Assembly (NCBI GenBank): GCA_964017065.1
Contig: OZ024789.1
Span: 4,095,971-4,159,970, forward strand
DNA length: 64,000 nucleotides
Origin: Haliclona indistincta
Taxonomy: Eukaryota; Porifera; Demospongiae; Haplosclerida; Chalinidae
Direction of reading: 5' to 3'
Shown here: piece after piece, positions 23,501 through 35,760 of the stretch
How the letters are laid out: each line of letters opens with the position of its first letter
Position numbering within the stretch: position 1 is the stretch's first letter
Notes under the pieces: model-generated
The model's database searches: none
What the model saw: the letters and a program-made list of their open reading frames with translations, nothing else
Told to the model about the DNA's origin: nothing
Position numbers and translations under genes: made by a program

Positions 23501-25236
23501 GCTATTATAGCTTACTACTGTGAAGCTCATAGTTCTTTGTTATTATTGACAAACCTGTGCAAGCTTCGCTGTTCAAAGTCTCCTGTAGTGACTGTAATTC
23601 TGAAGTGCTGAATTGTTGCAATAAGCGAACATACTGACTATCAGGATCAGAAGCAATAGCAGATAGTTCCGTCATATCAACATTACTTCCAACCCCAACA
23701 GCATAGCTGAGTATGTTTCTCGAGTGAGCCATTTGAGCAGCTGCAATTGTAGCAGTTGGACTGTATGATTGACCATCGGTGACCACAATAGCAATGCGTG
23801 GGATTCCACTTGATATTGGTCTAGCACCATAGAAAGTGCTGAATTGTTGAATGCAAGTCTGTATAGCAGCACCAGTATTAGTTCCACCAGCAGTGTAAGG
23901 AATATTAGCTATTGCTTGCAGTAGTGATGCACTTGTCATGTGTGTGTTGAGACTGAACTGCACACTGGCACTATCACTGTATACAATAACACCAACTCTT
24001 GTCTGATCAGGTCCTATCTCCAAATTTCTAACGACATTAGCAACAAGGTTTCGCATCAGTTGAAAGTTAGCAGATCCAATACTTCCAGAGGCATCAAGCA
24101 CAAAGATTAGATCAATTCCATTTCGGCATTCTGAGTAAAAATCAAAAGTGCTTATAATAAGACAATGACAACAGATCTTGCAAATAATTATTATAAGCAT
24201 ACAGTTCATGTTTTCACATGTAATAGCAAACTCCATTGCACAATTCAGGAGAGTTGCTGTGGTGTGTACATAATCCACTGCCAACAAAGTTTATTCACAC
24301 CGATGCAAAACATATAAATTACATATAGATAAGATAAAAGAGTAAGAGTATATACCCAAGAGACAGGCCTGTTGTACAGTAAACAAGTTAACCCTCACAA
24401 CTATAATATTATAATCAAAATAATTAGCTATAATCGAATGCTGCTGTGTTTCAATATTGTTGTAATGACCAAGTTGTACATGTAGTTCTGAGTCAGCATG
24501 CTGTATTAAATTTCTCTGTCCAATACGCCGTACAGCAGCGCTCATATACAGTACTCTGTTAACCATGTCACCTGCATTGCAGTTCATAAACATCCACTCA
24601 CGATCATACAAGCATAGTTTACACCTGACTAGCCACGTGAATGCAAGTTTGCTTTTACAGCTACGTAGATATACCTTTATTTTCCATCAATGCCGTCACA
24701 TCATTGATAAACTTCTGCACTGTTCCTGCGCCATTCTTGTTATAATAAAGTTTCCAGTAATTTGCTTGTTGCGCAATTTCACTAGCAAATGGTATTTCTT
24801 GTGGAACATTGGACAAAAACAGTCGTGCAGCAAGTCCAGAGTAAAGAGGTTTACGCAGATCGTTCCAAGTCACACTAGACCAGTCGATGTTTAAAGTTTC
24901 ACGAATCTTTTCATGTTTTTGAGTCAAAGATGGATGAGAGAGACTGTCTTTGGTAGCAAGAAATGCAATTTGATCAACTTGCCATATCCCGCCGTCGTAT
25001 CCAGCTCGATAAGTTCCCTGATCATTGCCATCCTTCGACTCAACGTAAGCAATCCTGCGAAGAAACGATCTATCGTCGCCAAATATTCTTGTCTGATGAA
25101 TCCTGGCGACTACAGCCTCGACAACATCTTCACCAGAAGCTCCTGCACGAATAGTTTGATCACTGCCTTGACCAACAGACGAGCTGATGCAGAGTGCTGA
25201 GAGGAGAAACGTGGTCACAATCATAACCGCCATCAT
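20518..25236 (-). CDS. SVP-C: membrane protein with SLT/lysozyme-like, VWA and PPC-like domains
   Basis: The four exons are 25236-24675, 24130-23555, 21125-20784 and 20645-20518, about 535 residues, with all introns phase 1. The domain order is that of SVP-A. Signal peptide; SLT-like domain with YVESKDG and GGIWQVD; VWA with DASGS, GGTNT and VTDG, all MIDAS positions present; PPC-like exon with NKIQNPNEAFYDFKLS; membrane segment GGAILVGAVIIVVGIACIVI; tail NYIRKKRMQFV. No lesion is seen. A second in-frame ATG is at 25233. The intron between VWA and PPC exons (21126-23554) carries a DNA element and other foreign sequence. This is the best-preserved SVP copy of units 2 and 3. Confidence 0.85.
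21890..22632. mobile_element. Nonautonomous DNA element, second copy of the 13.9-kb element
   Basis: Terminal sequences (GAGATTATTAATACTACGTA, and its complement near 22610-22630) and much of the interior match 13871-14623. It is inserted in the third intron of SVP-C. Confidence 0.75.
23032..23298 (-). pseudogene. Arg-rich fragment resembling Helitron-associated repeats
   Basis: An open frame with KRRREAESPDQRGSRRLE and QQKEYQRAYRRRRRK resembles the short ESPEQRxxRL-type basic repeats found near the N-termini of some Helitron-like proteins. It lies in an SVP-C intron, has no other recognisable domain, and its start may be arbitrary. It could also be a bZIP-like basic fragment. Confidence 0.35.
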
Positions 25237-25239
25237 GCC

Positions 25240-26165
25240 GTATAGCTAGTAGCCTCGTGCTCAAAGCCCCGGTTTACACACACCAAATCCGGATTACTAC
25301 AGGGAATTGTAGGTTGCTTGACCAAGTTTATTAATTAATTGACATGAGAAGACGTACTGTGCGCATGCGCTATCAGTAAAATTTCGGTTAAGCAACTTGC
25401 AATCCCATGTACAAGCAAGATCACGTCACTCCACGTTTACTTTGTTGCAACAATAACTAAGGACCTAACCTGTGTACTTTTGACCTACCGTTTTACCGAT
25501 CGATTCTAGCACCTATATTTCACATAGATCTTCAGAATTTGAATCGGTAAGTTTAATGATAGTTTTGCCACATCGACCGTTTTAATTCGAGTACCTTCGC
25601 GGGGCTATTTCGACCGCTGAATCCTGGCGCCGTTTCTCGATCTCTAAGGCGACGCACTTACTCGTGCCTGCTTGAAGACTTGTAGTGTTGTTGTCTGCTG
25701 AACACGTTGGTACTTGTTTTATTAGGGACGCACGGTAGTGCGTCCCTATGTAGGGATGGCCAAGAAAACAAAATGGCGGCTACAATGCATGTATTAGCAT
25801 TCAAACGCTGATATTTCACTTGGTGTTAAATTTTGTACGTCTAAGGACACTTAGGTCTGCCCTCTGGCGTTGCCCCATCCTCACCGTCATAAGATTGCTC
25901 ATAATGTTCATTGAAGTGACGAACCTGGAAACGGTGAAAATCGACAAAACACACTTGTAGAGTATCACCGTATGGAGAGCGCATATTGGCGTCTGGAGTC
26001 TTCGAAGAACAACTCACAGAGTAAGCTCGTGTAGTATCACCGTTCTGCTGCTTGCCAGATAGTATCACAGCCATACAAAGAATTCTAAACAAGAGTGGGC
26101 GGGGCTCGTATGCTGTGCATCCAGGCTTCAGCATGCATGAATGCATGAGCTAGTTTCAGTATTTA
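25240..26165. other. Upstream region of SVP-C; no recognised gene
   Basis: 25260-25450 resembles the upstream region of SVP-A (10870-11070). 25720-25830 (GGGACGCACGGTAGTGCGTCCC hairpin, then AAAATGGCGGCTACA) recurs in inverted orientation at about 46640-46750. A 101-codon minus frame at 25841-26146 has no recognisable features. Confidence 0.5.
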
Positions 26166-26189
26166 TAGGAGCTACAAGTTAAAAAGCAA

Positions 26190-26710
26190 TTGTCAAGAAA
26201 GCAAACCAAACCAATGATGGAAACAAGAAAGAGATACATTATCTTGCCCAATTCGAACTGCACCAAAAATTTGAAACTCACTGTAAAAGAAAAAAGGACA
26301 CAAACAAGAAAATAAAAAGATTTCTAACGAAATCAAAAGGATGTAGGGATAAAGAAATCTGTTACTGGTCCACAATGTAAACCAACAAGGAGCAAGCATG
26401 GAATGGTAATACGATTGACTTGCTAACAGACCATAGATCCCTACATCAGTGGCTGACTACAGCAGTTCTGCTAGTTGCTATTGACTGACACCTGACATGT
26501 ATTGAATTGAATTTAGCTTGTGACAAAATAATTATAGTATAGTCAAAATGTTATGTACAGCCACTGATGTTGGGGTCTATGGTCTGTTACCAAGTCAATC
26601 GTGTTACCATTCCATGCTTGCTCCTTGTTGGTTTACATTGTGGACCAGTAACAGATTTCTTTATCCCTACATCCTTTTGATTTCGTTAGAAATCTTTTTA
26701 TTTTCTTGTT
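26190..26710. mobile_element. Foldback element FB1, complete inverted pair
   Basis: The arms 26200-26445 and about 26560-26705 are inverted copies: AAATCAAAAGGATGTAGGGA on the left, TCCCTACATCCTTTTGATTT on the right. The loop between them is about 110 bp. Related copies are at 19595-19850 and 45115-45500. No coding capacity. Confidence 0.8.
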
Positions 26711-26854
26711 TTAATAATAAATGTGCGCGCTACCATTTTTATGCTACAAGCGAAAAGAGAAAGTAAGGCTAGCGGGGCTATTTCGACGATCAAAATCACA
26801 TTCCGATTGGATTTGTACGTGGAGTCGGAATTGCCCCGGGTGACTGTATTGCGC

Positions 26855-27558
26855 GGTGGTGCCTAAAACCCGGGACGGGACTGGACATGCGCGGGACGTC
26901 CCCCCGGGACAGGATCATCCAATCCCGTCCCAAGCTGAAATCAGGAAGCTCCTGCAAGCAGCGCAGTGTTTAAGACAGCACTCTTCTAGCTTTGGTTGAC
27001 TGTCTATGCCACCAAAGATAAAAATTATTATCAATGCCATTGAGAAGTGAGTGCTGCAGATCAAGAAGCCTGCAGTTACGTATGTTCACCACTTTTTGAT
27101 GATAGGAATTATGAATGGAACATCAAAAAAATGTGGTCTCAGCATGCTATTGATCGTCTATGAACAGTGATAACTTTGCTTCAAGTAGTACACCATCCTA
27201 TTTAAAAATGCAGTTGTTATAGGCACTACTCCCAGCAATACCGTGACCGTTATAACAAGACGATCTACAATAGAAGCAATGTGCTGTTCATTCTTCAGTG
27301 TTAACAAACCTTTATAAGACCAATGATCTCTTCTTATTATAATGCCTGCACATTCATGCTTGCACATTCTCATACATTCATGATCATTAATAATTTTTAT
27401 CTTTGGTGGCATAGACAGTCAACCAAAGCTAGAAGAGTGCTGTCTTAAACATTGCGCTGCTTGCAGGAGGTTCCTGATTTCAGCTTGGGACGGGATTGGA
27501 TGATCCTGTCCCGGCGGGACGTCCCGCGCATGTCCCGTCCCGGGTTTTAGGCACCACC
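26855..27558. mobile_element. Long-arm foldback DNA element with 8-9 bp target duplication
   Basis: GGTGGTGCCTAAAACCCGGG opens the element and its complement closes it; near-identity of the arms extends about 180 bp on each side, with a loop of about 330 bp. GTATTGCGC flanks both ends (26846-26854 and 27559-27567). The duplication length and short TIR suggest a hAT-like nonautonomous element. Confidence 0.8.
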
Positions 27559-27914
27559 GTATTGCGCGGGCGGACGGTAGCCTACAATACGTCTAGAAAT
27601 CGTTGTTTTTTTTTGCTATTCCAAGACTTGCCTTGGCTTAGTGGCTAGGGGACGATAGATGGATGTATCGCCGTCCTTCTGCTGTGTAATGCTAACTACA
27701 ATTCACCTAGTGAAGACTAGCAACCTAGCAACAGCATGTACACGCTCGCTTTATAAGCATACAACTGGGACCCAATCCGGATTGATCCGGAAAGCATCGC
27801 GTTTACATTCGGATTGGAGGCGCCGCGCGTGTCACAGTAGACACAGCTTACGCGTGTCACAGCTTATGGTGCATCACTGGTCAACCATTCCTGGAGGCCG
27901 TATGGCCTTTATGA

Positions 27915-28050
27915 CACTTTCAGCACCATCATGGGTGTGGTTCTTCTTGAGCAGAGCAACTTCATAGAGAAGAGGTTGCTCTTAAAACAAGATGAGAATA
28001 CTTTCCCATCTTGTAGGGACACATAAACACTGTCGTATAGACATGAGCGG
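27915..28050 (-). pseudogene. NLR first-exon scrap
   Basis: Sequence around GGTTCTTCTTGAGCAGAGCA and CTTAAAACAAGATGAGAATA matches 31390-31460 of the NLR N-terminal exon and the unit 1 scrap at 11140-11260. It lies downstream of the main NLR, so it is a remnant of another NLR copy. Confidence 0.6.
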
Positions 28051-28603
28051 CAGTGTATAGTAAACAAAATTGTTGATAGCTCTTTCACTACTTGATCTCT
28101 CTGGTATTTTCTTTCCTTGCTGTTGAAGACTGAGTTTTGCAACTATAACTCTAACCCACACACCCTCATACAATTTTCAATTTTGTTTAGGAAATGTGAT
28201 CATGAACAATCATAAACAATGAAGTTATATAATATGTACGTAATCAATAAAAATGTTTAAAAACAAAATCCAGAAAATATATCTCCTCGTCAATAATTGA
28301 GGAACAAACGTGGGCATGTTTGTTACAACATTTTACACTGACGTCTTCAGCACTTTTCCAAATGAGCAAACTGAATGTATAGAACTTGACAATGTTTGAA
28401 TCATGCGTGTACATGAATGAATTGGTGGCTGATATAGTTATGCAGGATATCTGTCTTTGTTCAGTGGACAGTGCAGATATAGGGGATTGGTCTTCCACAT
28501 GCATGTGACTTGTCATGCGAAGAGCAAAAAGATGAAGTGGCTCTTGTATGATACTGTCAAGCAACGAGTATCTTTTAGGAAGAGCTGTAAATACTAAAAA
28601 TAT

Positions 28604-31600
28604 TTACTTTTTGCATTTGGCTTGTTTGACATTTTTGAGCACACCTGTTAATGTATGAACATACAATGCTTTCAAGGTAGCTCTTTTGTTTGTCTGTAGC
28701 GACTTAGCAATGCAAACAAACCCAGCTTCAGTAATATAGTTATATGAGATATCAAGAGTTTGCAGAAAGAATTTTGAATTGAGAGCCCGAGCAACGCATT
28801 CGGCTCCTCTGTCAGTTATTCCTGTGTCACTAAGACTTAAGTACATTAAAGTGGTATTGTGTTGAAGGCCTTGCAAGACAAAGTGAGCTCCTTCATCTGT
28901 TAATGATATATTTTTGGAAAGATCAAGATGTTTGAGGGATTTGTTTTCCTGAAGCATTTTTTTAGTGACTCTGCTTGAAAAGACGAAATATTTGTGTTAC
29001 TCATATTTAAGTGGACTATAGAAGTATTGTACCAGAGTCCTCGAATAACACATATTAAGGTATATTGCGGATTTCTCGATATATCAAGATGTGTGAGCGA
29101 TTTGTTGAATTGAAGCATTTCAGTAATAGCTTGAGCAAGGATTTTATTTTTTCTTTCTTCTGTACGTTCTTTTGGAAAAAAAGATTGTGTATTCCTCAGA
29201 TCCAAGTGAGTAAGTGAACTATTGTTCCGTAGATATTTGAAAAACAAGCATGCTGCTTCAGTATTTGAAGAATCTAGAAATATATCGGTGTCTGTAATTT
29301 TAAGTGTGTTGAGCCCAGAGATGGAATTCAGTTTTTCTGCTAAAACAATTAGGCTACTGTTGAAAAAGAAACAGTGATTCATTGTCAATTCACTTATGAT
29401 TGGCAACTGGGCTACTATATGCACTGTTTCTTTATGAATTGAAGCACCATAAAATTCTATTTCTAGTCGACTAGTGGGAAGTTTTTGATATTGAAGTCTT
29501 GATATTTCGAGGAATAGCAAATTCAACCAATGATTATCAATTTGATCTACATGTATTGTGAGGTGTACAGCTTGCTCTTTATAGGTAGATAAAAGTGAAA
29601 CTACGAAGTATAGCCTATTGCTAAACAGTCAACTGGATTCATTGAAGAGTGTACACGTATTACTTTTAAAAATTGCGGGTATCCAACTAATTTGCACAGA
29701 CCAGGCGCTTGAGCTTCATAAAAGCAGTGCAACAAAGGAAGAAGTTCGGTAATTGTCGATTGGTGTTGAGAATAAGTGGTAATGATATCTTTTATTACTG
29801 GATTTTCAAGTTTAGTGAAGCCACTATAGTCTTTTAATACTGCTTGATAGCGAGATCTTTCTTTACTATTAAACAACATTTTAAACACATGAGCTTGGTC
29901 TTCATGACTAATGCTTGAAATATAATGGGCAGCAAGATGTTCCTGGACTGAGAGGTGTAGAAAGTTGTAGGAGATAGATTTGCTGGTAAGAGTAAGTCCT
30001 TCAACAGCCTGAAGAAGACCAAGGGTTTTTATTTTAGTTGGAAGTTTGAATTGTAGCAAGTCCTCTTCATAGAATATTGCTTTGTTATCGATCATTCCCT
30101 TGTATGCAAGTACTCGAAGGTCGTTTAACTTTGATTTAAAATCATCAGGAAGCATCTCTAGTGATGAAAATCTTTCATCATGTGTTTTTAGCTCTCTGAC
30201 TACACAGCATCGTAAAAATTTGCTGAAAAGTTCATGGAGGGTGGTAGGCAGGGCTCCTTTCATTGTCAGGAATACATGCACCAGTATTGCTACATGTAGA
30301 GGTACGTAGCAGTAACTTTCTATAACTGGGTGGTCTTCAAGATGCTGAACAAGCTTCTGAACACGAGTATCATTGCCATCATGCTCCACTAAAGACTTAT
30401 TTATGTACTCATGAATCCGTTCTTGCGTAAACCCCAAAATTTCTACTCGTCTGTCAACTATATCATGTAGGTCTAAAGAAGACACTGATCGAGAGGTGAT
30501 AAGAATCGTGCAATCATGAAGAGGAAGCTCATATGACTTTCGAATGATGTCTGATACAATTGATTTATCCTGTAATTTGGATGGAAATTCATCCCATCCA
30601 TCAAAAATAAACAAAACCCTTTTACCACGGCAAGCTATTATTTCAGAGGCTATTTCCATTTGAGATACTAAAACATCGCTTGGTAGAATATCAGCTAAGT
30701 GTTTAGCATTCTGTATAGCACCATCACGCAAATAAGCTAGTACCACTATGTCAAACCTTTCTAAAAATGAGGCACCTTGTGCCCACTGATGGCAAATGTG
30801 GAGAGCAAGTGTGCTCTTTCCTCCTCCAGGAGGTGCTTCTAGAAGAATTACTCTTGGGCTAGCCAAAGGAGGTGGAAGCACAACTAGTGGTTCTGTGGAA
30901 AAGAGACCGTCAAGTTCAATTGGTTCTTTGGTTTTTAGAATAGGTTCTATTTCTCCTTTATGGGCGAGTCTTTTTCGTTTCTCTTCCTCCTCAATCTCAT
31001 GCTGTTGTCTCTTGCAATCAATCATTGCTAATTGAACGTATTCACATCGTGGGAGGTGGCTCCAGTGTTGAGTGGTCAGTGCCTGAGTCATATCATTGTA
31101 CACTCGTTTTAGATAAGACGCATAAGATGCGATGTCATTTACTGCACTCACAGTGTTTCTTGGTACTTTTGATGTTAAATTTAGGCCTGCATAGTACATA
31201 AAAATGCATGACATAAAACAAATTGTGCTTTGTCAGTTAGTGCATACCTGTTGTGTTTTCAATGAGCTCAGCAAGTGCACCCAGTTCAGACTGTCTGAGA
31301 CACTCTATCAAGTGTTGGTATGTACGAGTATGTGCATCACTTGTCAGCCATTTCTGGATGTATAGCTTCTGTAACACTCTCAGCTCCATCGTGGATGTTG
31401 TTTTTCTTGAGTAGAACAACCTCTTCTCCATTCTCATCTTGAAGGAGACACATACCGAATGTTGTGTAGTCATGAGCAGCAATCTTTTGAACTATCTTCA
31501 GTGGTTTACCATCAGCTCCTTTCATTGTCTTCAGCTTCAGTAGTGTGGGCGTGACACCTATAGACAGTATCATGTATTGCAGTAAGTATACCACATGCAA

Positions 31601-31639
31601 CTGCTCACTTTGTGTTTCACTACTTGATATCTCCGCCAT
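28604..31639 (-). pseudogene. NLR: death-like domain, NACHT ATPase, LRRs; three frame breaks
   Basis: An intracellular NOD-like receptor of sponge type. The N-terminal part (31639-31248) has DYTTFGMCLLQDENGEE, then a death-like domain (KWLTSDAHTRTYQHLIECLR). A short intron (31187-31247) leads to the NACHT exon with Walker A APPGGGKST (about 30810-30835), Walker B VLFIFDGWDEFP, sensor ILITSRS and a winged-helix region. LRRs follow (LTHLDLRNTQSF, LKHLDLSKN, LQTLDISYN), ending at 28604. The frame breaks in three places: near 31355-31363 (inside the death-like domain), near 29603-29612 (after CLAIGY), and at a 7-T run 28957-28963 where an eighth base would restore the LRR frame. These could be sequencing or assembly errors or true decay. 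A second small intron near 31555-31615 is possible. Confidence 0.85.
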
Positions 31640-33243
31640 TATCTCCTCCTGCCTGTTTCTGTTGTCAAGGAATGATCCTGTGTATCTACTACATAGCTGA
31701 GACACGCCCAAGTTTAAATTTGTTTACAGATTCGTGACCATGGCGATGGGAATCATGTGATCATGGATACTGCATGCTGTAATTATTGCTGCAGTATAGG
31801 CACAGATGTTGGAATTCAGTAACTGCATGTAATGTGTAACATAGATTTCTAGTAATCACAAATCAAAGTGAGAAAACATGCCTACACATAGCAATGCAGT
31901 TTTGAGATTGCCTAAGCCACCACATGAAGAATTTTCCATAGAATGAGAATCAAGGTGCAATTCTCACTTTCTTTTTGTATCAGAATTTACAGTTTCTAAA
32001 CTGCTCTTTATAAAAGTGTAAAACCACAAAAGTTGCTTAATACGTGTACAGCCATGCATGCATGATGAATTACTGAAACCACTGAAATTCTCATCACTGA
32101 TGATCATTCACATGTGAAACTGAACTGAGAACTTTTGTCACATTATAGTACAGCTTAATATAGTCAGTACATGCAATGATGTCCACTGACTCACAGCATG
32201 TTTACTATGATTCTGAGAAAGATTCTCAAACTTATGTGTGTGTAGACCACACATATCGCAGCTAAAAAGCTATCAACCTGCTACAGTGCATCTATAATGA
32301 AGTACTAGCCTTCTGCACATGAGTACCGGTTTATACTATAACTATAGGTGAAACTCTTTCAAGCTCTAGTGTAAATGAGCTGTTAGTTAAGATCATTTGT
32401 TACATCCATTTAGCACTCTCCTAATTAATGGTTTGTCAGTAAGCTAGTGAAAGAAAAAAAAATTACAAGCCCCGCCTATTGTGGGCGGGACTAATCAAAA
32501 ACTGCGGGAGGTCATGTGACTTGTGGTTTGTAAATTCTCTCCAAATCAAAATGTATGGCGAATCTTAGTTGTCAATTTTACGCTATTCTCTGGACAGAAT
32601 TTAACGAATTTAGTATGAATCGAAAGCTCTTGCACAGTAGATTACAAATATGCGATCTACCCGATCCAACCCAGGGGTCCCCGAGCTGCTATGGGCGAGA
32701 AAGTAGTGACGATTCTCAACTGTGGAAAACACTACAGTTATTGTTCGTGCAAGCAATCAGCTTATTGACAAGCCTACTACAGACGTCCTGAAGCAAAATC
32801 GTGGCGTTTAAAACGGCGAGCGAAGAGACAGCTCCATTTTTATCTGCAAAACCCAGTATACAGCTGACGAGACCTGGTCAGAGCTAGAACTAAGAAAGTT
32901 GCATAAATTTAAGTTGTTTCACAGAAGAAATATTCCTGAATCCAGCACAAGTGTGCTGTATACTGGAGTTGTGCTACTTCTTCCTATATTTCACGACATA
33001 CAAAGCACAGAAACTGGTGTGCAGTGCACTATACAACGAATAGCTAAACCAATATTCTAAGATCATATCTTTAAGTAAGACCAGTAATCAAGCTCTACGC
33101 AATACCATTTTAGAAAGAATTCACGAATGAGTTCTAGTGCTGTATGCTAGCGCCATTGAGCCACGCCTCACGATGGAACGTTAGCTATATCCTAAACCCA
33201 AGACCCTTCTCAGTTTGCCTTCTGGTTAGCTATGCTCATTCGA
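31640..33243. other. Gap upstream of the NLR; no gene recognised
   Basis: AT-rich non-repetitive sequence. A plus-strand open frame at 32555-32791 has no known features. GCCCCGCCTATTGTGGGCGGG (32468-32488) is a small hairpin. Confidence 0.5.
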
Positions 33244-33265
33244 AATCACGTGCGCATAATAACAA

Positions 33266-33564
33266 AAGTTCAAAGTTCAAAGTTCAAAGTTTATTACTGT
33301 TGCCCTCTACGGGATAATAATGACAAAAACAAGAACTAAGTAGATGAAATAAAAATATATAGAGTCAGTCTGTGAACTTTAGACATGAGATTTTCTCAGC
33401 AAGGTTAATAAAATCATGAAAGTTCTTGTTCTCCAGCCATTGTATTGTGGTCTCAGTGCTGTATTTTGACTCAGGTAGATGACTTGAAAACAGATGTTCA
33501 TAATAGTTCGATGGAATTTTATCGCCACAATGAGGACATAGTCTCTCACCAAATAACAACCTAC
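33266..33564 (-). mobile_element. 5'-truncated non-LTR retrotransposon (LINE 3' end)
   Basis: Minus-strand coding ends with RLCPHCGDKIPSNYYEHLF and a CxxC...H...H-type zinc knuckle, typical of LINE ORF2 C-termini. A stop, a short 3' UTR and a tail of (AACTTTG)n follow. The 22-bp sequence AATCACGTGCGCATAATAAC(AA) is duplicated exactly at 33244-33265 and 33565-33586. It ends about 100 bp before the start of DUF2961 gene 1, so it sits in that gene's promoter region. Confidence 0.85.
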
Positions 33565-33666
33565 AATCACGTGCGCATAATAACAACCTACAATCACGTG
33601 CGCATACCAACCTCCTCTGCCATGTTAATGTTGTCATGCGCCAATTCTCGCTCGCTACATACAACT

Positions 33667-34771
33667 ATGAAGAGACTTCTATTTGGTGTTCTGCTCGTTG
33701 GCTATGCTGTATTTGTGACTGGGGTACCAATTGAACCAGGAAAAATGCGAAGCTTTTCTTCGGCAATCAAAGACGGACTGATCGCTGCCAACACTGAAAA
33801 AGTTCTGTATGAGTATGAACCTGACGAGTCCTCTTCAGGTGGTTGTGGCGTGATAACAGAGCAGTGGTTCACTGGTAAGCACACACTTCTCTACTGCTAA
33901 TAGACACTTGTTATCTCTAGGTCAAGGAGCAATGGACGAGAACACGAGAATTCGAATTTACATTGATGGTGAAGAAGAGGCTAGTATTGACTTCATGCTT
34001 CTGTTAGGTCATGGAATAGGTAGTAGCGAGGAGATTGAGGCACTGAATGTTCCATGGGGGACCAAACGTATTGGTCACGATGCTGATGGTGCTATATACA
34101 ACACGTACCAGATACCGTTTAGCAAATCGTTCATGGTCACAGCCACTCATCCAACTGGAGGTATGTTCTGGTATATCATTCGTGGTGTGGAGGGCATGCC
34201 TGCAGTTGTGGGTAACCTGGAACTACCGCTCTGCGATACACGGCTTAAACTTTACAAGAACGTAGATGTCGATGTAACTCCGTATGATTTCCTCACGTTA
34301 GTTGATGTGACTAACACAGCCGGTCTGCTGTATCAGGTCACTCTCTCTGCTCAGAGCTCTAATTTTGAGTATCTCGAAGGCTGCTTTCGTGCTGGGATCG
34401 ATAGCTCCAACATTACCTGGCTTTCTTCAGGTACAGAAGACTTCTTCCTGTCTGGCTACTACTTCAATCATGGTATATACCATACTGATAACTCTGGACT
34501 CACATATAAAGAAGACCCTGGAAAAATGTCGGCTTACAAGTTCTTTGAAAACGATCCGATGCTCTTCTCAAAGTCATTCGCAATGTTTTGGAGATGTGGG
34601 GATAACGTTGATCCTAATGATTATGGCTGTCCCAGTGACTGGCCTCCTCCGTCCGAGGGGCCTCCTTCACCAAAGAGAACTGCGAACAAGTACAGCAAGG
34701 GGAATGGGTATGGTGCCCCTAAGAAAACCACAGTGACATCATATGTATGGATGTACGAGTATACAAGATAA
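33667..34771 (+). CDS. Secreted DUF2961 (GH172-like) protein 1
   Basis: Two exons, 33667-33874 and 33921-34771, 352 residues, with an intron of only 46 bp. The start MKRLLFGVLLVGYAVFVTG is a signal peptide. The body has RIRIYIDGEEEASIDFMLLL, an NTYQIPFSKSF strand and SSGTEDFFLSGYY. The GTED-[YF]-F motif and the DGE motif near the N-terminus are family marks of DUF2961, which includes the GH172 fructofuranosidases/arabinanases of bacteria. Substrate is unknown. It ends in a Pro-rich, low-complexity tail (DWPPPSEGPPSPKR). No lesion is seen. Two more copies follow in tandem. Confidence 0.8.
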
Positions 34772-35065
34772 GGCAGGTTTCATACCTGATGATATAGTAC
34801 CTATCCACAACTGCTTTTACTATTATAGAACAAGTTTGTGAGTTTGTATTTTAAATAATAATATTTATTATTCATAATAATTTTATTATCATCATGTTAT
34901 AGTATTTGTATCAAATCATGATTTTGTCATTACTGGGCATCAGCATAGATAAAAGCAGAGCCACATGAAGCCTGGTAGTTGCTGCATTGACAGAGAAACC
35001 AATCAGACATAACCTTTTGACTGTACATGTAGTGTGATCACGACATTTAGACTGTGAGCCACACC

Positions 35066-35276
35066 CACCTACAGCGCTTTGCAGTTAGGCTGTCAGAAGC
35101 AAGCTGACAGAGTCTTGCTTGTGGTCTAGATACACTATACACAATGTACCACAAACAGGCACCCACGCATTGTGAATATCATTATAAACAATACATGCAA
35201 GTATGTGCACTGTATAAACCACAAGCTAGACTCTGTCTGCTTGCTTCTGCTGACAACCTAACTGCAAAGCGCTGTA
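35066..35276. repeat. Inverted repeat with about 65-bp arms
   Basis: ACAGCGCTTTGCAGTTAG on the left is matched by CTAACTGCAAAGCGCTGT on the right, continuing through AGACTCTGTC / GACAGAGTCT and ACCACAAGC / GCTTGTGGT. A foldback element between DUF2961 copies 1 and 2. Confidence 0.75.
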
Positions 35277-35296
35277 CATTAGTCATGAATAAGGGA

Positions 35297-35733
35297 GGTA
35301 CGACAAGCTAATTTAATATGACGTAATGTAGGAATGTAAGGCTTTGGAATGTATGCAGGATAGTTTAAACAGTTTGCTATCGCGCTATAGTACATGATAT
35401 CGAGCTCAAGTGTGCATTATTTACACTCCAGGTCAAGGCAAGTAATATTCCAGAACAAACTACTGAAAATAGCTGAAATAAGTTTTCTGGTGTTACCGTG
35501 ATTGGACAACATTTGTGCGCATTGCAGCCAGCCAGAGTTTGTGCGCCACTGACGAAATTTCTTTACATCATTAACCGAATGATTCTCTAGAATAATAGCA
35601 ATGCTGTTTTGATCACGTAGGTACTTTCTTAGGAGAATAATTTTGCCAACCAATTCTCTATCTTCACTAACTCTCTGTACTGCAAAACTAAAAGAGGTAC
35701 GGCATTACGTCAGAATAAATTAGCTTGTCGTAC
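35297..35733. mobile_element. Small DNA element with terminal inverted repeats
   Basis: GTACGACAAGCTAATTTA at the left end and TAAATTAGCTTGTCGTAC at the right end; TGACGTAATG / CATTACGTCA also pair inside them. No transposase. It lies about 30 bp upstream of the DUF2961 pseudogene. Confidence 0.75.
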
Positions 35734-35760
35734 CCCTGATGAACAATACTTCATACCAGA

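Noticed and set aside
32555..32791. 78-codon plus-strand frame upstream of the NLR.
   Set aside because: No known motif, no splice partner, and no second copy in the other duplication units.
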